From positions 1 through 64,000 of the forward strand of contig CAMDUE010000003.1 in assembly GCA_945877575.1 (NCBI GenBank): a DNA stretch of 64,000 bases, in the 5' to 3' direction. Both the position numbers and the translations under genes were made by a program. Every line of letters begins with the position of its first letter. Position 1 is the first letter of the stretch. Below are positions 47,552 to 56,548 of the stretch, piece by piece. The notes below the pieces were generated by a model. The model did not search any database and was not told where the DNA came from. It was given only the letters and a program-made list of their open reading frames with translations. Source of the stretch: Chitinophaga pinensis. Its GTDB lineage: Bacteria; Bacteroidota; Bacteroidia; NS11-12g; UBA955.

Positions 47552-48163
47552 TTAAACCAACTCTACTTCCATTAAACCCGGAACAAGGTATATTTTGGCT
47601 GTTTTCACCTCAATACAGCGATATCTACTTCTCAACTTCTCCACTTTCCTGAAAATACGTCCATCTTTGGTTCTGAAATTACCCTCCATCGGCACTTCTT
47701 CCACCATCAATTTATTGTCTTGCTGAAGATCATACTTCTTTAATGTTCGGAATAATTTAGGGTCTGTACAACTACTGGCTTTAGGGTTGCTTAAATATCC
47801 ATCCAGCGCGTACAACACTGGTTCTGGTAAAAACTCTTTGTTCAAAACTGGAGTGGCAATCTCTCTAAACTCCAATTTCCACTCCTTCCCATGCGGCTTA
47901 ATATTGTGTCTTCCCCGCTTTTCAAAGTTCACTAAATGAGCTGCTTCATGTAAAAAAGTCACCAAAAAAGCATAAGGATTTAAATTATTATTGACGCTAA
48001 TTCTGTGTGGTTCGCCGGGCCTGGGATATCTATAATCTCCAAATTTAGTAGTACGAGGCTTCTTGATATGCAGCTGAATTCCATACTTCCACAGTAAATC
48101 ATGGGCATAATCTACACTGCCCGTGGGTAAATATTTGCCTAAAACATCTTTTAGATTCCCCAT
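47552..48163 (-). CDS. SprT-like zinc metalloprotein
   Basis: The 203-residue product has the HExxH zinc motif in TFLHEAAHLVNFEKRG (about residues 68-80) and, 15-20 residues on, HNIKPHGKEWK with a likely third histidine ligand. This is the SprT-like fold, whose eukaryotic member SPRTN cuts DNA-protein crosslinks; the role of bacterial members is unclear. The C-terminal part (FRTKDGRIFRKVEKLRSRYR) is basic and could bind nucleic acid. It overlaps lhgO by 13 bases and is followed by the GT2 gene. Confidence 0.85.
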   Translation of the reverse strand: MGNLKDVLGKYLPTGSVDYAHDLLWKYGIQLHIKKPRTTKFGDYRYPRPGEPHRISVNNNLNPYAFLVTFLHEAAHLVNFEKRGRHNIKPHGKEWKLEFREIATPVLNKEFLPEPVLYALDGYLSNPKASSCTDPKLFRTLKKYDLQQDNKLMVEEVPMEGNFRTKDGRIFRKVEKLRSRYRCIEVKTAKIYLVPGLMEVELV

Positions 48164-49365
48164 TTTTCTCGGGCTCTATCAGAAATATGCATTCCAATTG
48201 ACAACGATGACGTTGCCGCTGGACTAGGAGCATTCAACACATGTATAAACTGCTCAGACTCTTGGATATAGAAATCATCAATCAAATTCCCTTGCTTGTC
48301 ACAAGCTTGAGCTCTAACCCCAGCACCAGCCGGCTCCAAATCGTTCATTGTAACGGCAGGTACCAACTTTTGAAGAGCCTTTGTGAATGCTCTTTTCGAA
48401 AACGACCTGTAGTACTCACCAATACCGGTTTGCCAATATTTGAAGGCCACCTTTTGGAATCCACGCCAAAATATACTCTCTAAAAATTCACTCGCACTAA
48501 AATCCGTCTTTTTATATCCTTCTCTTTTAAATGCAAAAACAGCATTAGGACCAGCCTCAATTTCGCCTGTAATTCGGCGGGTAAAATGCACCCCTAAAAA
48601 CGGAAAATTCGAATCTGGCACCGGATAAATCAAATTCTTGATAATATGCGCCCTCTCTGGCTTCACCGTAAAATATTCACCCCTAAATGGAATGATCTTC
48701 ACATTCAATTTCTCACCCGAAAGCTCAGCTATTTTATCGCAGTAAAGCCCAGCACAATTGATGGCATAATCAACTTGAATATTTTTTCTCCCTTCTGGGG
48801 ACGTGTAAGCAATATTAACCCTTGAATCGCTGTAACTAATTGCATTCACTTTTGATGATAATAGTATACTAGCTCTCGAGTTTTGAAGCACCTCTTCTGC
48901 TAGTTTCTCTGTCACCAGTTTGTAATCTACAATTCCAGTTTGTGGAACAAAAACCCCTTTTACTCCCGTACATTCCGGTTCAATTTCCTTGATTTCTTGG
49001 GATGTTAAATACTTCAAGCCTTTTAGCCCATGCTCATTTCCACGATCATACAATTTCTCTAAAGCCGAAATTTCATGTTTGTTGATGGCAACTATCACTT
49101 TACCACAGAGTTCATAATCAATGTTATGCTTTTTGCAAAAATCAATGAGAAAATCATACCCCCTAAGACAATTCTTGGCTTTTAAGCTGCCCGGTTTATA
49201 ATAAATACCCGAATGTATCACTCCGCTATTATTGCCTGTTTGATGGGCTGCCACTCTGTTCTCTTTTTCTAAAAGAATGATCTCACAATCCGAAGTTTCA
49301 TTCAACAATTGGTACGCTGTTGCAACACCCACAATTCCCCCTCCAATAATGGCGATTTTTTTCAT
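48151..49365 (-). CDS. lhgO: L-2-hydroxyglutarate oxidase
   Basis: The 404-residue FAD enzyme has the dinucleotide-binding IAIIGGGIVGVATAYQLL, then HQTGNNSGVIHSGIYYKPGS and NCAGLYCDKIAEL, and the C-terminal GAGVRAQACDKQGNLIDDF. It oxidises L-2-hydroxyglutarate to 2-oxoglutarate, a metabolite-repair step. It is the head of a run with sprT-like and GT2 genes. An exact TAAATTTG box lies eight bases before the ATG. Confidence 0.94.
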   Translation of the reverse strand: MKKIAIIGGGIVGVATAYQLLNETSDCEIILLEKENRVAAHQTGNNSGVIHSGIYYKPGSLKAKNCLRGYDFLIDFCKKHNIDYELCGKVIVAINKHEISALEKLYDRGNEHGLKGLKYLTSQEIKEIEPECTGVKGVFVPQTGIVDYKLVTEKLAEEVLQNSRASILLSSKVNAISYSDSRVNIAYTSPEGRKNIQVDYAINCAGLYCDKIAELSGEKLNVKIIPFRGEYFTVKPERAHIIKNLIYPVPDSNFPFLGVHFTRRITGEIEAGPNAVFAFKREGYKKTDFSASEFLESIFWRGFQKVAFKYWQTGIGEYYRSFSKRAFTKALQKLVPAVTMNDLEPAGAGVRAQACDKQGNLIDDFYIQESEQFIHVLNAPSPAATSSLSIGMHISDRAREKWGI

Positions 49366-49373
49366 GATTTCTA

Positions 49374-49381
49374 CAAATTTA
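49374..49381 (-). promoter_or_regulatory. Putative lhgO -7 box
   Basis: TAAATTTG on the minus strand is an exact -7 match eight bases before the ATG at 49365. A clear -33 element is not seen at 19 bases. The box lies in the 32-base gap after the DUF2851 gene. Confidence 0.45.
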
Positions 49382-49397
49382 AGTCCAAAATATCAGT

Positions 49398-50654
49398 TTA
49401 TAAGTTCCATATTGATTTCCCAATTTCACAATTGCTGCATTTTTTTACGCTGCACCAATTCTGCCACATCGAAATCTGTGAGAAACTATCAAAAGCATTC
49501 AAAGGTGCACCATCAATCTTTCTGTATTTCTTTACAATACCATTAACCTCAGGCTTCCATCCCTTCAATAATTCCAAAATCTGATTTTCACTCAAGGACT
49601 CATCTCTACGTTCTTTATAAATCAAAAACAACGGTAACCAAGCATTTGCCGCCATACGAAAAATCTGATCACCTGCGAATTTAGAAAACCCAAATTTATA
49701 ATCTATCACCTTTTGACTTTTATTCAAATTAACCCAAGAACCTTCATTCTCAAGCAATACCGTTAAATCTCCATCCCAAGAAGAAACAAACGATAAATAC
49801 TGAATGAATTTCACCAACGGATAGTTTTGATACCGAACCTTTCCATGGTACCAAGGCAGCTGCTCACACTTTTCCTTCATTTGCTCCTCCAAATACGAAA
49901 GCTTATTTTGAACCAACGGAATTATTTGTCGGAAAATAGGCAAATCAGGAGTTGCTTCAAACAATCCAAACCGATACAAAATCTCAACCAACACCTCCTC
50001 CCAATTACCTCTTTTCATCTTATTCAATGAAATATTCCTAAAAACCCTTTCAGCCGATAATCTATTCTGCGGATCCACGCAATATGAACCCAGCCAAATC
50101 CAAGCCGTTTGCTCCCAATCATGTTGGGTAAATTCTAATATTTCTTGAATTTTCGTTTTCTGAATATCCAATTTCTTAAATACCGCCCTCTTTTTTTGAT
50201 TATCAATTATTTCACCTATCCCATCTAAATCTCTTCTCTCGCAGATTTTGTTCTCGCACATCAAATCAACAGGCGTTGCAATTTGTAATTTTTGCAAATC
50301 TTTTTTCGTAAAATACCTCGACAGTTCCAAGGTAGGCAGGATTTGTCCCTCTTTGTTGCGTAAAGGCTCCAGTTTTAAATCATCTTCCCATACCACATGC
50401 AAAACCACATTATCATACTTAGAATCAGACGAATGTTGGTGTTTCAGCCAGTCGCTTGACAACCAATGCATCTCCATGAAACCGGCTAAAAGCTGCCCAT
50501 CTATTCTCGCACTAAACCCATGAATATCAGGCCCTTGAAGTAGATTAACTTCGCCAAAACTTTGAATCTCTAAAACTTGATTGTTGACTAATTTAAAAAC
50601 ATTTTGCCCCAAATGCTTTGGGTGCCAAAATTGGTGCAATACTTCTTCTTTCAT
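49398..50654 (-). CDS. DUF2851 family protein
   Basis: From the ATG at 50654 the product is 418 residues (a GTG one codon upstream also reads in frame). Characteristic pieces are EEVLHQFWHPKHLG, LLQGPDIHGFSARIDGQLLAG, EMHWLSSDWLKHQHSSD and YDNVVLHVVWEDD at the N-terminus, and a CSNCEIGKSIW motif at the C-terminus. The family is spread through Bacteroidota and has no proven role; the H/D/N-rich N-terminal block might form a metal-dependent active site. It stands 32 bases before lhgO on the same strand. Confidence 0.9.
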   Translation of the reverse strand: MKEEVLHQFWHPKHLGQNVFKLVNNQVLEIQSFGEVNLLQGPDIHGFSARIDGQLLAGFMEMHWLSSDWLKHQHSSDSKYDNVVLHVVWEDDLKLEPLRNKEGQILPTLELSRYFTKKDLQKLQIATPVDLMCENKICERRDLDGIGEIIDNQKKRAVFKKLDIQKTKIQEILEFTQHDWEQTAWIWLGSYCVDPQNRLSAERVFRNISLNKMKRGNWEEVLVEILYRFGLFEATPDLPIFRQIIPLVQNKLSYLEEQMKEKCEQLPWYHGKVRYQNYPLVKFIQYLSFVSSWDGDLTVLLENEGSWVNLNKSQKVIDYKFGFSKFAGDQIFRMAANAWLPLFLIYKERRDESLSENQILELLKGWKPEVNGIVKKYRKIDGAPLNAFDSFSQISMWQNWCSVKKCSNCEIGKSIWNL

Positions 50655-50694
50655 CACTTATCTTTTTCACGAAAGAGAAGTTAATGAAATTCCT

Positions 50695-51555
50695 TTATAC
50701 CAACAATGTCTCTAAAGTAGTATGTTGAATCCTGTGTCTTTTCAAAATTTCTCGAACCTGACCTTTGATACTTTCAATCTCTTGAGATTTAACAAGGTCT
50801 ATTTCCAAAGTAGCTGTAAAAGCACTTCGTGTGGTACTAATGGCCCAAATGTGCATATTTTCAATTCTCCGCAGTCCTGGAATAGCTAAAAGTTCGTCTG
50901 AAACCGTTTTAATATCCAGTCCTTCTGGTACCCCATCCAAACTCAGTCTCAAACTACTGCTAAACAATTTCAAGGTTCCCCATAGAATCACCAAACAAAT
51001 GACTAAACCGAGTGCTGGATCAATCCATTCCGGTGCGCCCAATGACATGAACCAACCACCTAGCACCACCGCTACCGATACCAGAGCGTCAGCTGCCATA
51101 TGCAAAAATGCCGCCCTATTGTTCAATTCATTGCTGCTCATAAATAGCAAAGCGGTAACCGTATTGACAACAACACCCATTCCAGCCACCCACATAATGG
51201 TGCTTGTTTCAACTGAATGAGGATTACCAAACCGGTGAATAGCCTCAGCACCCATCACATAAACTGCAATAAATAACAACACGCAATTGGCCAACGATGC
51301 CAAAATTGTTCCTTTCGAATAACCGTAGGTATAATTTTCTGTTGGTTTCTTGGTGGCCATTCTGAATGCCACCCAACTAATGATGAGGCCAGCCACATCT
51401 GACAAGTTATGCCAAGCATCAGCAAAAAGTGAAATAGATTGAACTTTCCATCCATAGAAAAACTCAACCAAAACAAAAGAAAAATTCAGCACGACACCAA
51501 TAAGAAACTTCCTACCCATCTCAAGATGATGGTCGTGGTGATCGTGATTATGCAT
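50695..51555 (-). CDS. Cation diffusion facilitator (CzcD/ZitB type)
   Basis: The 286-residue product has a His-rich N-terminus (HNHDHHDHH), six helices and the two zinc-binding helix motifs SLFADAWHNLSDVAGLII and FLHMAADALVSVAVVLGG. A C-terminal cytoplasmic domain follows. It exports zinc or related divalent cations in exchange for protons. Its ATG overlaps the stop of the odhB gene by one base (TAATG), so the two are translated together, an unusual pairing of metal export and central metabolism. Confidence 0.93.
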   Translation of the reverse strand: MHNHDHHDHHLEMGRKFLIGVVLNFSFVLVEFFYGWKVQSISLFADAWHNLSDVAGLIISWVAFRMATKKPTENYTYGYSKGTILASLANCVLLFIAVYVMGAEAIHRFGNPHSVETSTIMWVAGMGVVVNTVTALLFMSSNELNNRAAFLHMAADALVSVAVVLGGWFMSLGAPEWIDPALGLVICLVILWGTLKLFSSSLRLSLDGVPEGLDIKTVSDELLAIPGLRRIENMHIWAISTTRSAFTATLEIDLVKSQEIESIKGQVREILKRHRIQHTTLETLLV

Positions 51556-52841
51556 TACAATCCCAATACGCGTTCTTCGGGGCGTTTACCGTCGAAGAGC
51601 ATCTCAGGGTTCTCAAGAAGGTTCTTAACCCTCACAAGGAAACTTACGCTTTCACGTCCATCAATGATTCTGTGATCGTAACTCAAAGCAAGATACATGA
51701 TTGGTCTAATCACAATTTGTCCGTTTTCAACCACGGGTCTTTCAACGATATTGTGCATGCCCAAAATACCACTTTGAGGAGAATTGATGATTGGAGTACT
51801 CATCATGGAACCAAAAACACCTCCGTTGGTGATGGTAAAGGTACCTCCTGACATTTCATCGATCGTCAATTTATTATCACGAGCTTTAGTTGCCAATCGC
51901 TTCACTTCTTTTTCAATGCCTTCAAGGCTCAAAGTTTCAGCACTTCTAATAACCGGCACCACCAAACCCTTAGGAGCACTCACCGCAATTGAGATATCGC
52001 AATAGTCATGGTATACTATTTCTTCGCCTTCAATACTTGCATTTACTGCAGGCCAATCTTTCAAAGCAATACAAACCGCTCTTGTAAAGAAACTCATGAA
52101 ACCCAAGTTCACACCAAACTCATCTTTGAATTTGTCTTTATACTGAGCTCTCAAGTCCATCACTGGCTTCATATTAACCTCATTGAACGTGGTCAACATA
52201 GCAGTTTCATTCTTAGCTGCCACCAATCTTCTGGCCACCGTTTTACGTAAATTCGACATTTTTTCGCGTCGAGGTTCGCGATTGGTTTGCGAGTAATTAT
52301 TGGTATCCGCCTTTTTGCTGCCACCCAATTTCACGATGGCTTCAAGGGCATCAATTTTAGTGATTTTCCCATTTGACCCTGTTCCTTGGACCTGACTTGC
52401 GTTGATACCATATTCATTCAGCAACTGCAACGCTATAGGCGATGCATTTACATCAGAGCTGTTTTCGGGGGACGTTTTAACCGCCGAAGAAGATTCAGAT
52501 TTCGCGCTTTCAACTTTAGCACTTGGCGTTGGAGCTGCAACAGGGGCTGCATCCGACTTCGAAGCTACAGGAGCCGCAGGCGTTGCATTTTCTGGTCTTG
52601 CAGCTTCTGTATTGATCAAAGCAATAACCGTATTTACATTGATTGTATCACCAACATTGCCAATCAGCTTTTCCACTACACCGGCTTTTTCTGCATTTAC
52701 CTCAAAGGTTGCTTTGTCACTTTCAAATTCTGCGAGTGGCGCGTCCATTTCAACCCAATCGCCTTCTTTTACTAACCAATTGGCGATGGTAACTTCACTA
52801 ACAGATTCTCCGGGAGCTGGAACAATGATTTCTATGGCCAT
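51555..52841 (-). CDS. odhB: 2-oxoglutarate dehydrogenase E2, dihydrolipoyl succinyltransferase
   Basis: The 428-residue protein has one lipoyl domain (lipoylated Lys43 in [11 protein letters not shown]), an Ala/Pro/Ser/Glu-rich linker, a peripheral-subunit-binding domain ([20 protein letters not shown]) and the catalytic domain with [37 protein letters not shown] and [20 protein letters not shown] point to succinyl rather than acetyl transfer. The E1 partner (odhA), which usually lies just upstream, is not here; upstream are a terminator and the unrelated 52927 gene. A TAAATTTG box lies 22 bases before the ATG. Confidence 0.94.
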   Translation of the reverse strand: MAIEIIVPAPGESVSEVTIANWLVKEGDWVEMDAPLAEFESDKATFEVNAEKAGVVEKLIGNVGDTINVNTVIALINTEAARPENATPAAPVASKSDAAPVAAPTPSAKVESAKSESSSAVKTSPENSSDVNASPIALQLLNEYGINASQVQGTGSNGKITKIDALEAIVKLGGSKKADTNNYSQTNREPRREKMSNLRKTVARRLVAAKNETAMLTTFNEVNMKPVMDLRAQYKDKFKDEFGVNLGFMSFFTRAVCIALKDWPAVNASIEGEEIVYHDYCDISIAVSAPKGLVVPVIRSAETLSLEGIEKEVKRLATKARDNKLTIDEMSGGTFTITNGGVFGSMMSTPIINSPQSGILGMHNIVERPVVENGQIVIRPIMYLALSYDHRIIDGRESVSFLVRVKNLLENPEMLFDGKRPEERVLGL

Positions 52842-52863
52842 GATATTGCACTAAAATTTCAGC

Positions 52864-52871
52864 AAATTTAG
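52864..52871 (-). promoter_or_regulatory. Putative odhB -7 box
   Basis: TAAATTTG on the minus strand, an exact -7 match 22 bases before the odhB ATG and just downstream of the preceding terminator. No clear -33 element is seen. Confidence 0.5.
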
Positions 52872-52896
52872 GGGATTTATTGGTGATTTCATCAAT

Positions 52897-52922
52897 AAAA
52901 AAGGCTCCCTTGGGAGCCTTTT
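52897..52922 (-). terminator. Terminator of the GldLM-like operon
   Basis: A perfect 9-bp stem (AAGGCTCCC, 52901-52909, with GGGAGCCTT, 52912-52920) and a two-base loop, flanked by A on the left and T on the right, so it can act in both directions. It lies five bases after the stop of the 52927 gene and separates the operon from odhB. Confidence 0.9.
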
Positions 52923-52926
52923 CATA

Positions 52927-55170
52927 TTAGTTCTTTTTTGATTCTTTTTCTTTCAGAGTTTCAATCTTAGGATTCTTGTCTTCCTTGCTCAACAGTCTGT
53001 AAGACAGTCCCATATGCAATTGATAGTACCAATCGTTTAATCCGTCAGTAGAGCGGGCTGCGGTAGATGCTATTTTTCTAGGAGTTTCCGAACCACCTGA
53101 AACTTTATAGAGTTTCGCCAAAGGTTGATTTAGATTCCCATCAGCCCAAAATGTTTGGTCTTCGCTGAAATATGGATTATCTTTAATTGACTGCATCCAC
53201 TGATCATAATCACCACCGTACCAAAGTCCTGGACCAAAATCATCCAAATAATCAGTGAATGTATAAACTGCCTTCATCTCACCTTTGAATGCCCAACGTT
53301 TTCTGATGTATGACAATTGCCAAGAAAAACCGGTATTCATTGAAACTTTACTGTAAGGTTTTGAGTTTTCTAGAAAATTTTGACCTTCTAAACCCAATTC
53401 TCTTAAATTAATTCTTTCCTCACTCCAAAGTCTAGCTTTATAAGCAGAACTAGACTCGTCATTCCTTTGATTCCTGTATGCTATTCTGTAGGGAGTATAT
53501 GTAAAAACACCCACACTTACTCCAATACTATTAACAAACTTACCCTTTTGGCCTGGTTTCAAATTGTATTTTCCAATATGCCAAACTCCCTCAACATCCA
53601 AAATAGTCATAGGCGTCACAAACATCATTGGCCAAGTATTTCCATACGGCCTAAATTTATTTCCAGCGGTATCTGTTACTTCTGGAACTACACCACCAGA
53701 TAGCAAACCCGTTGCCCAAAGGTTGTGCATTGAAATGGTTGATCTATAGATATTTGACTTTAATGAAAATGCATTAGTAATATTGTACTGCGCATAACCA
53801 CCTCCACTAATCTCCAAAGTACTCGGTGGACCTGGCATAAACCCACCATTGACATTATCAAATGGGAAAAATTTGTGCTTGATATCACCTCCACCATAGA
53901 TAGATCCACCGCCCCAAAAACCAAATTCCCAAGTTTTTAATTTAACAATCTCCTTAGGTTTATGGAACATTGGAATAATTACCATGAATCCAACTTTTGC
54001 TTTCAAAGTTGTGTCAGGCCATTCTGGACTGATTAACGTAGTGTCTACACGTCGGTATATTGGTGGAGGCAATTGAGCCGCAGTTAACTTTGGCACGTTG
54101 TATTTCAATCCATTTTGCAAGGTTAAAGTTGCAGGATTCCCTTCCAGATAGGTTGCAATCAGGCTGTCGCCAGCGAGGTTTTGATTGATGAAAACCGCTC
54201 TTCCAAAAGAATCTTTCATTTCAACAATTTTCGGTTGCCCTACCACTTCTAATGCTAAACGTCCAAATTTATGAGTTGCACCCGTGATGAATATTTCATC
54301 TCCTCCCTTTTCTTTAAGGTTGGACGTCTCTGTTGCACCAATTTTGGGTAAACGTGGATCTCGACGATTATCGAAAATAACTTGTGTACTAGATACATTA
54401 GAGAATATCTTTCCCGATGGAATATTCACCGGAACACCAGAACCGCCACTCACTGAAAGTCCTATATTATTGTCACCCGCTTTATTATTTACAAAAGTCA
54501 AATTTCCCAAAGAAACCTGATCGGAAATTACAGTATGTGCAAAATCTAAATGAAGAATTCCCATTGAAGCATTGTCACCCTTCAACGTATTATCATTGAA
54601 TGTTAGGTTATCCAATGTATACTTAATGCCTAATGAACCGACCTTTTCAAGAATAACGTTCCCGGAATTGTTGAAGAAACGAGAATTGGTGATTTGAAAA
54701 TCAATATTCTTATTATCTCTCAAATCCAAAAGTGGCGAAGATGCATAAATCAAAGGCTCACGAGAATCTATACTTGAAAAATTTACATTGTTGATTTGCA
54801 CAGACTTTCTGTACCAAAAAGGATCAAATCGAAGAGCCTGAACCAATCCAGAAACCTCAGCATTCTCAACTATAACTTCCTGATTTCTAGATTTATTGTC
54901 AGCAATTACAATACCCAACCCCGGGGTTTCAGCGTTGCGAGACGTAATTTTGACTGGGTTATCTTGAGTACCCTTTATAATTAGGCCACCAAACACCAAC
55001 AAACGTGCTCCGTCCTCAAATACTAAGGTTTGACCAGACTTTACGCTAAAAGTTTCAGAAGAATCTACCACCCTTGTGCCAGATATAACCACTTCGCTAG
55101 ACTGCGCTTTAAGCATCGAAAACGATGCCAAGGCTAAAATAGTTGAAAAGGTATGAAATATATTTCTCAT
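52927..55170 (-). CDS. Beta-helix plus outer-membrane barrel protein of the GldLM-like operon
   Basis: I do not know a named family for the whole protein. The 747-residue product has a signal peptide (about 4-22, ending LKAQS). Residues about 25-270 show short beta repeats with stacked asparagines (QINNVNFSSID, FQITNSRFFNNSGN, DNLTFNDNTLKGDN, GNLTFVNNKAGDNN), the look of a right-handed parallel beta-helix. From about 400 on it shows strands with Gly and aromatic residues (WEFGFWGGGSIYGGGDIKH, EISGGGYAQYNITNAF) and YTFTDYLDDFGPGLWYGGDY, which resembles DUF6089-type outer-membrane barrels. The end (EKESKKN) is a soluble tail. It is the last gene of an operon with a GldL-like and two GldM-like proteins, and I infer that it is the outer-membrane partner of that motor. 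Confidence 0.75.
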   Translation of the reverse strand: MRNIFHTFSTILALASFSMLKAQSSEVVISGTRVVDSSETFSVKSGQTLVFEDGARLLVFGGLIIKGTQDNPVKITSRNAETPGLGIVIADNKSRNQEVIVENAEVSGLVQALRFDPFWYRKSVQINNVNFSSIDSREPLIYASSPLLDLRDNKNIDFQITNSRFFNNSGNVILEKVGSLGIKYTLDNLTFNDNTLKGDNASMGILHLDFAHTVISDQVSLGNLTFVNNKAGDNNIGLSVSGGSGVPVNIPSGKIFSNVSSTQVIFDNRRDPRLPKIGATETSNLKEKGGDEIFITGATHKFGRLALEVVGQPKIVEMKDSFGRAVFINQNLAGDSLIATYLEGNPATLTLQNGLKYNVPKLTAAQLPPPIYRRVDTTLISPEWPDTTLKAKVGFMVIIPMFHKPKEIVKLKTWEFGFWGGGSIYGGGDIKHKFFPFDNVNGGFMPGPPSTLEISGGGYAQYNITNAFSLKSNIYRSTISMHNLWATGLLSGGVVPEVTDTAGNKFRPYGNTWPMMFVTPMTILDVEGVWHIGKYNLKPGQKGKFVNSIGVSVGVFTYTPYRIAYRNQRNDESSSAYKARLWSEERINLRELGLEGQNFLENSKPYSKVSMNTGFSWQLSYIRKRWAFKGEMKAVYTFTDYLDDFGPGLWYGGDYDQWMQSIKDNPYFSEDQTFWADGNLNQPLAKLYKVSGGSETPRKIASTAARSTDGLNDWYYQLHMGLSYRLLSKEDKNPKIETLKEKESKKN

Positions 55171-55176
55171 TGTTGA

Positions 55177-56547
55177 TTACTTAATTTGAATTACTAATGG
55201 CTTCTCAAAAACCATGCCCTTTGAACCAGTATTAATATCTGCGCCTTGAACCACTATGTATTTCACTTTATCAACTTGATCTGCTGATAAGGAAATCTTG
55301 TTGCCGGTAGAGTTCATTACCTCGTTTGTTGCACCAACTAAACGATATTTAATGTTAGATAATGAATATTTAAACTTCTGCAAATCAGGATGTGTACCAT
55401 AAATATTCACAAATCCATCTGCTTTTAAACGAGTTCTAGACATTATACCACCGCTGGTTCCCTCTGCATAAAGAAAGGGCTCAGGAATCTTTTGAACGTA
55501 AATAGAATCCCTCAAAAGTGCTTTACCATCTTTATTGTTAATGATAAAACTGCACCAACCTGCCTTTTGAGGAGTAAAGGTAACTTTGTTACTGCTTCTG
55601 TTCATTGCAATGTTAGGATCGCAATCACAGCTAATTCCGGCTGGGTTTAATAAGTTCACGTAATGCAATTCCGCTGGTTTGCCTTCGTAAAAAATATTAT
55701 ACTTATTGTCTTTTTCGCGCTCAAACGTCTTAGCAATAGAAGTTACTTTTAACGTCTCTTCAACCCCATTCTTTTTGAAGCTCAAATTGTAAATACCTAC
55801 ATATTTGGGCACAAAAAACAAGGTATCTCCATGCCAATCGGTCAAGTCAAATACTTTATCGTTCTCGGTAGCATTAACTTGCATTTCCTCGTGATTAAAT
55901 ACTACAATTCTAACTGTGTCACCAGGGCGCACAGCTTCCATGTTGTAGGCCATAAGCACTAAATAATCGTCATTTTGTTCCTCTTTAAGAATGATTCCAC
56001 CATTTAAAAGCTTCATTCTGAGTTTCAAATCAGCCAACCAAGTTACAACTACTCCAGCAGGAACGTGCTTGAATTTCCATTCTACCCATAGTGTTGCTTT
56101 TTCAGATTCCAAACCATTTTTCAAATCGTCAGCAAACAACTTTTTAAATTCGGCCTTCTTGGGATTGTTATCTGGGAGTGCTAAATGATACTTTTTCAAT
56201 TCGACCAATTTTTCGAAGAGATTGTATCCTTTCTTCCAACGGATAAAATACATATCTGTACCGCTGTAACTGTCAGGATCTTTGTAAATCTTCTTATCCA
56301 TATCGTATCCAACTTCCTTGTAGAACTCTTTTTCAATACTCTCAACCTCATTGTAAACCGCTAAAATTTGTTTGTTATCCATTTCAACAGATGTCGAGTT
56401 ATTAATGTATTGTGATATATTGATGTTGGTTCTCAACCAATCAATGGGTATTTGCAAAATTGACAATGAAATGAACAATAAGTACATGACGCTTATCAAT
56501 TGAAATCGTAGAACCTTGGCTTTTTTTACTCTAACAAAATTTCCCAT
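55177..56547 (-). CDS. GldM-like periplasmic shaft protein, second copy
   Basis: The 456-residue product has a short basic N-terminus with Arg14, one membrane helix (about 15-33) and then about 420 periplasmic residues. A helical first part (about 55-185) is followed by beta-rich domains ending VFEKPLVIQIK. This is the layout of GldM/PorM, which form a dimeric shaft standing in a GldL ring. Primary sequence is divergent: the usual RQKMINLMYLV start appears only as RFQLISVMYLLF. A Cys-Asp-Cys pair (ISCDCDPN) lies near residue 305. It is only distantly like the neighbouring GldM-like protein but shares start, size and domain order, so the two look like diverged duplicates. Confidence 0.75.
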   Translation of the reverse strand: MGNFVRVKKAKVLRFQLISVMYLLFISLSILQIPIDWLRTNINISQYINNSTSVEMDNKQILAVYNEVESIEKEFYKEVGYDMDKKIYKDPDSYSGTDMYFIRWKKGYNLFEKLVELKKYHLALPDNNPKKAEFKKLFADDLKNGLESEKATLWVEWKFKHVPAGVVVTWLADLKLRMKLLNGGIILKEEQNDDYLVLMAYNMEAVRPGDTVRIVVFNHEEMQVNATENDKVFDLTDWHGDTLFFVPKYVGIYNLSFKKNGVEETLKVTSIAKTFEREKDNKYNIFYEGKPAELHYVNLLNPAGISCDCDPNIAMNRSSNKVTFTPQKAGWCSFIINNKDGKALLRDSIYVQKIPEPFLYAEGTSGGIMSRTRLKADGFVNIYGTHPDLQKFKYSLSNIKYRLVGATNEVMNSTGNKISLSADQVDKVKYIVVQGADINTGSKGMVFEKPLVIQIK

Positions 56548-56548
56548 G

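Noticed and set aside
52402-52854. 150-residue plus-strand frame antisense to odhB
   Set aside because: It mirrors the Ala/Pro/Ser-rich linker of E2; the real gene is certain and this frame has no recognisable domain.
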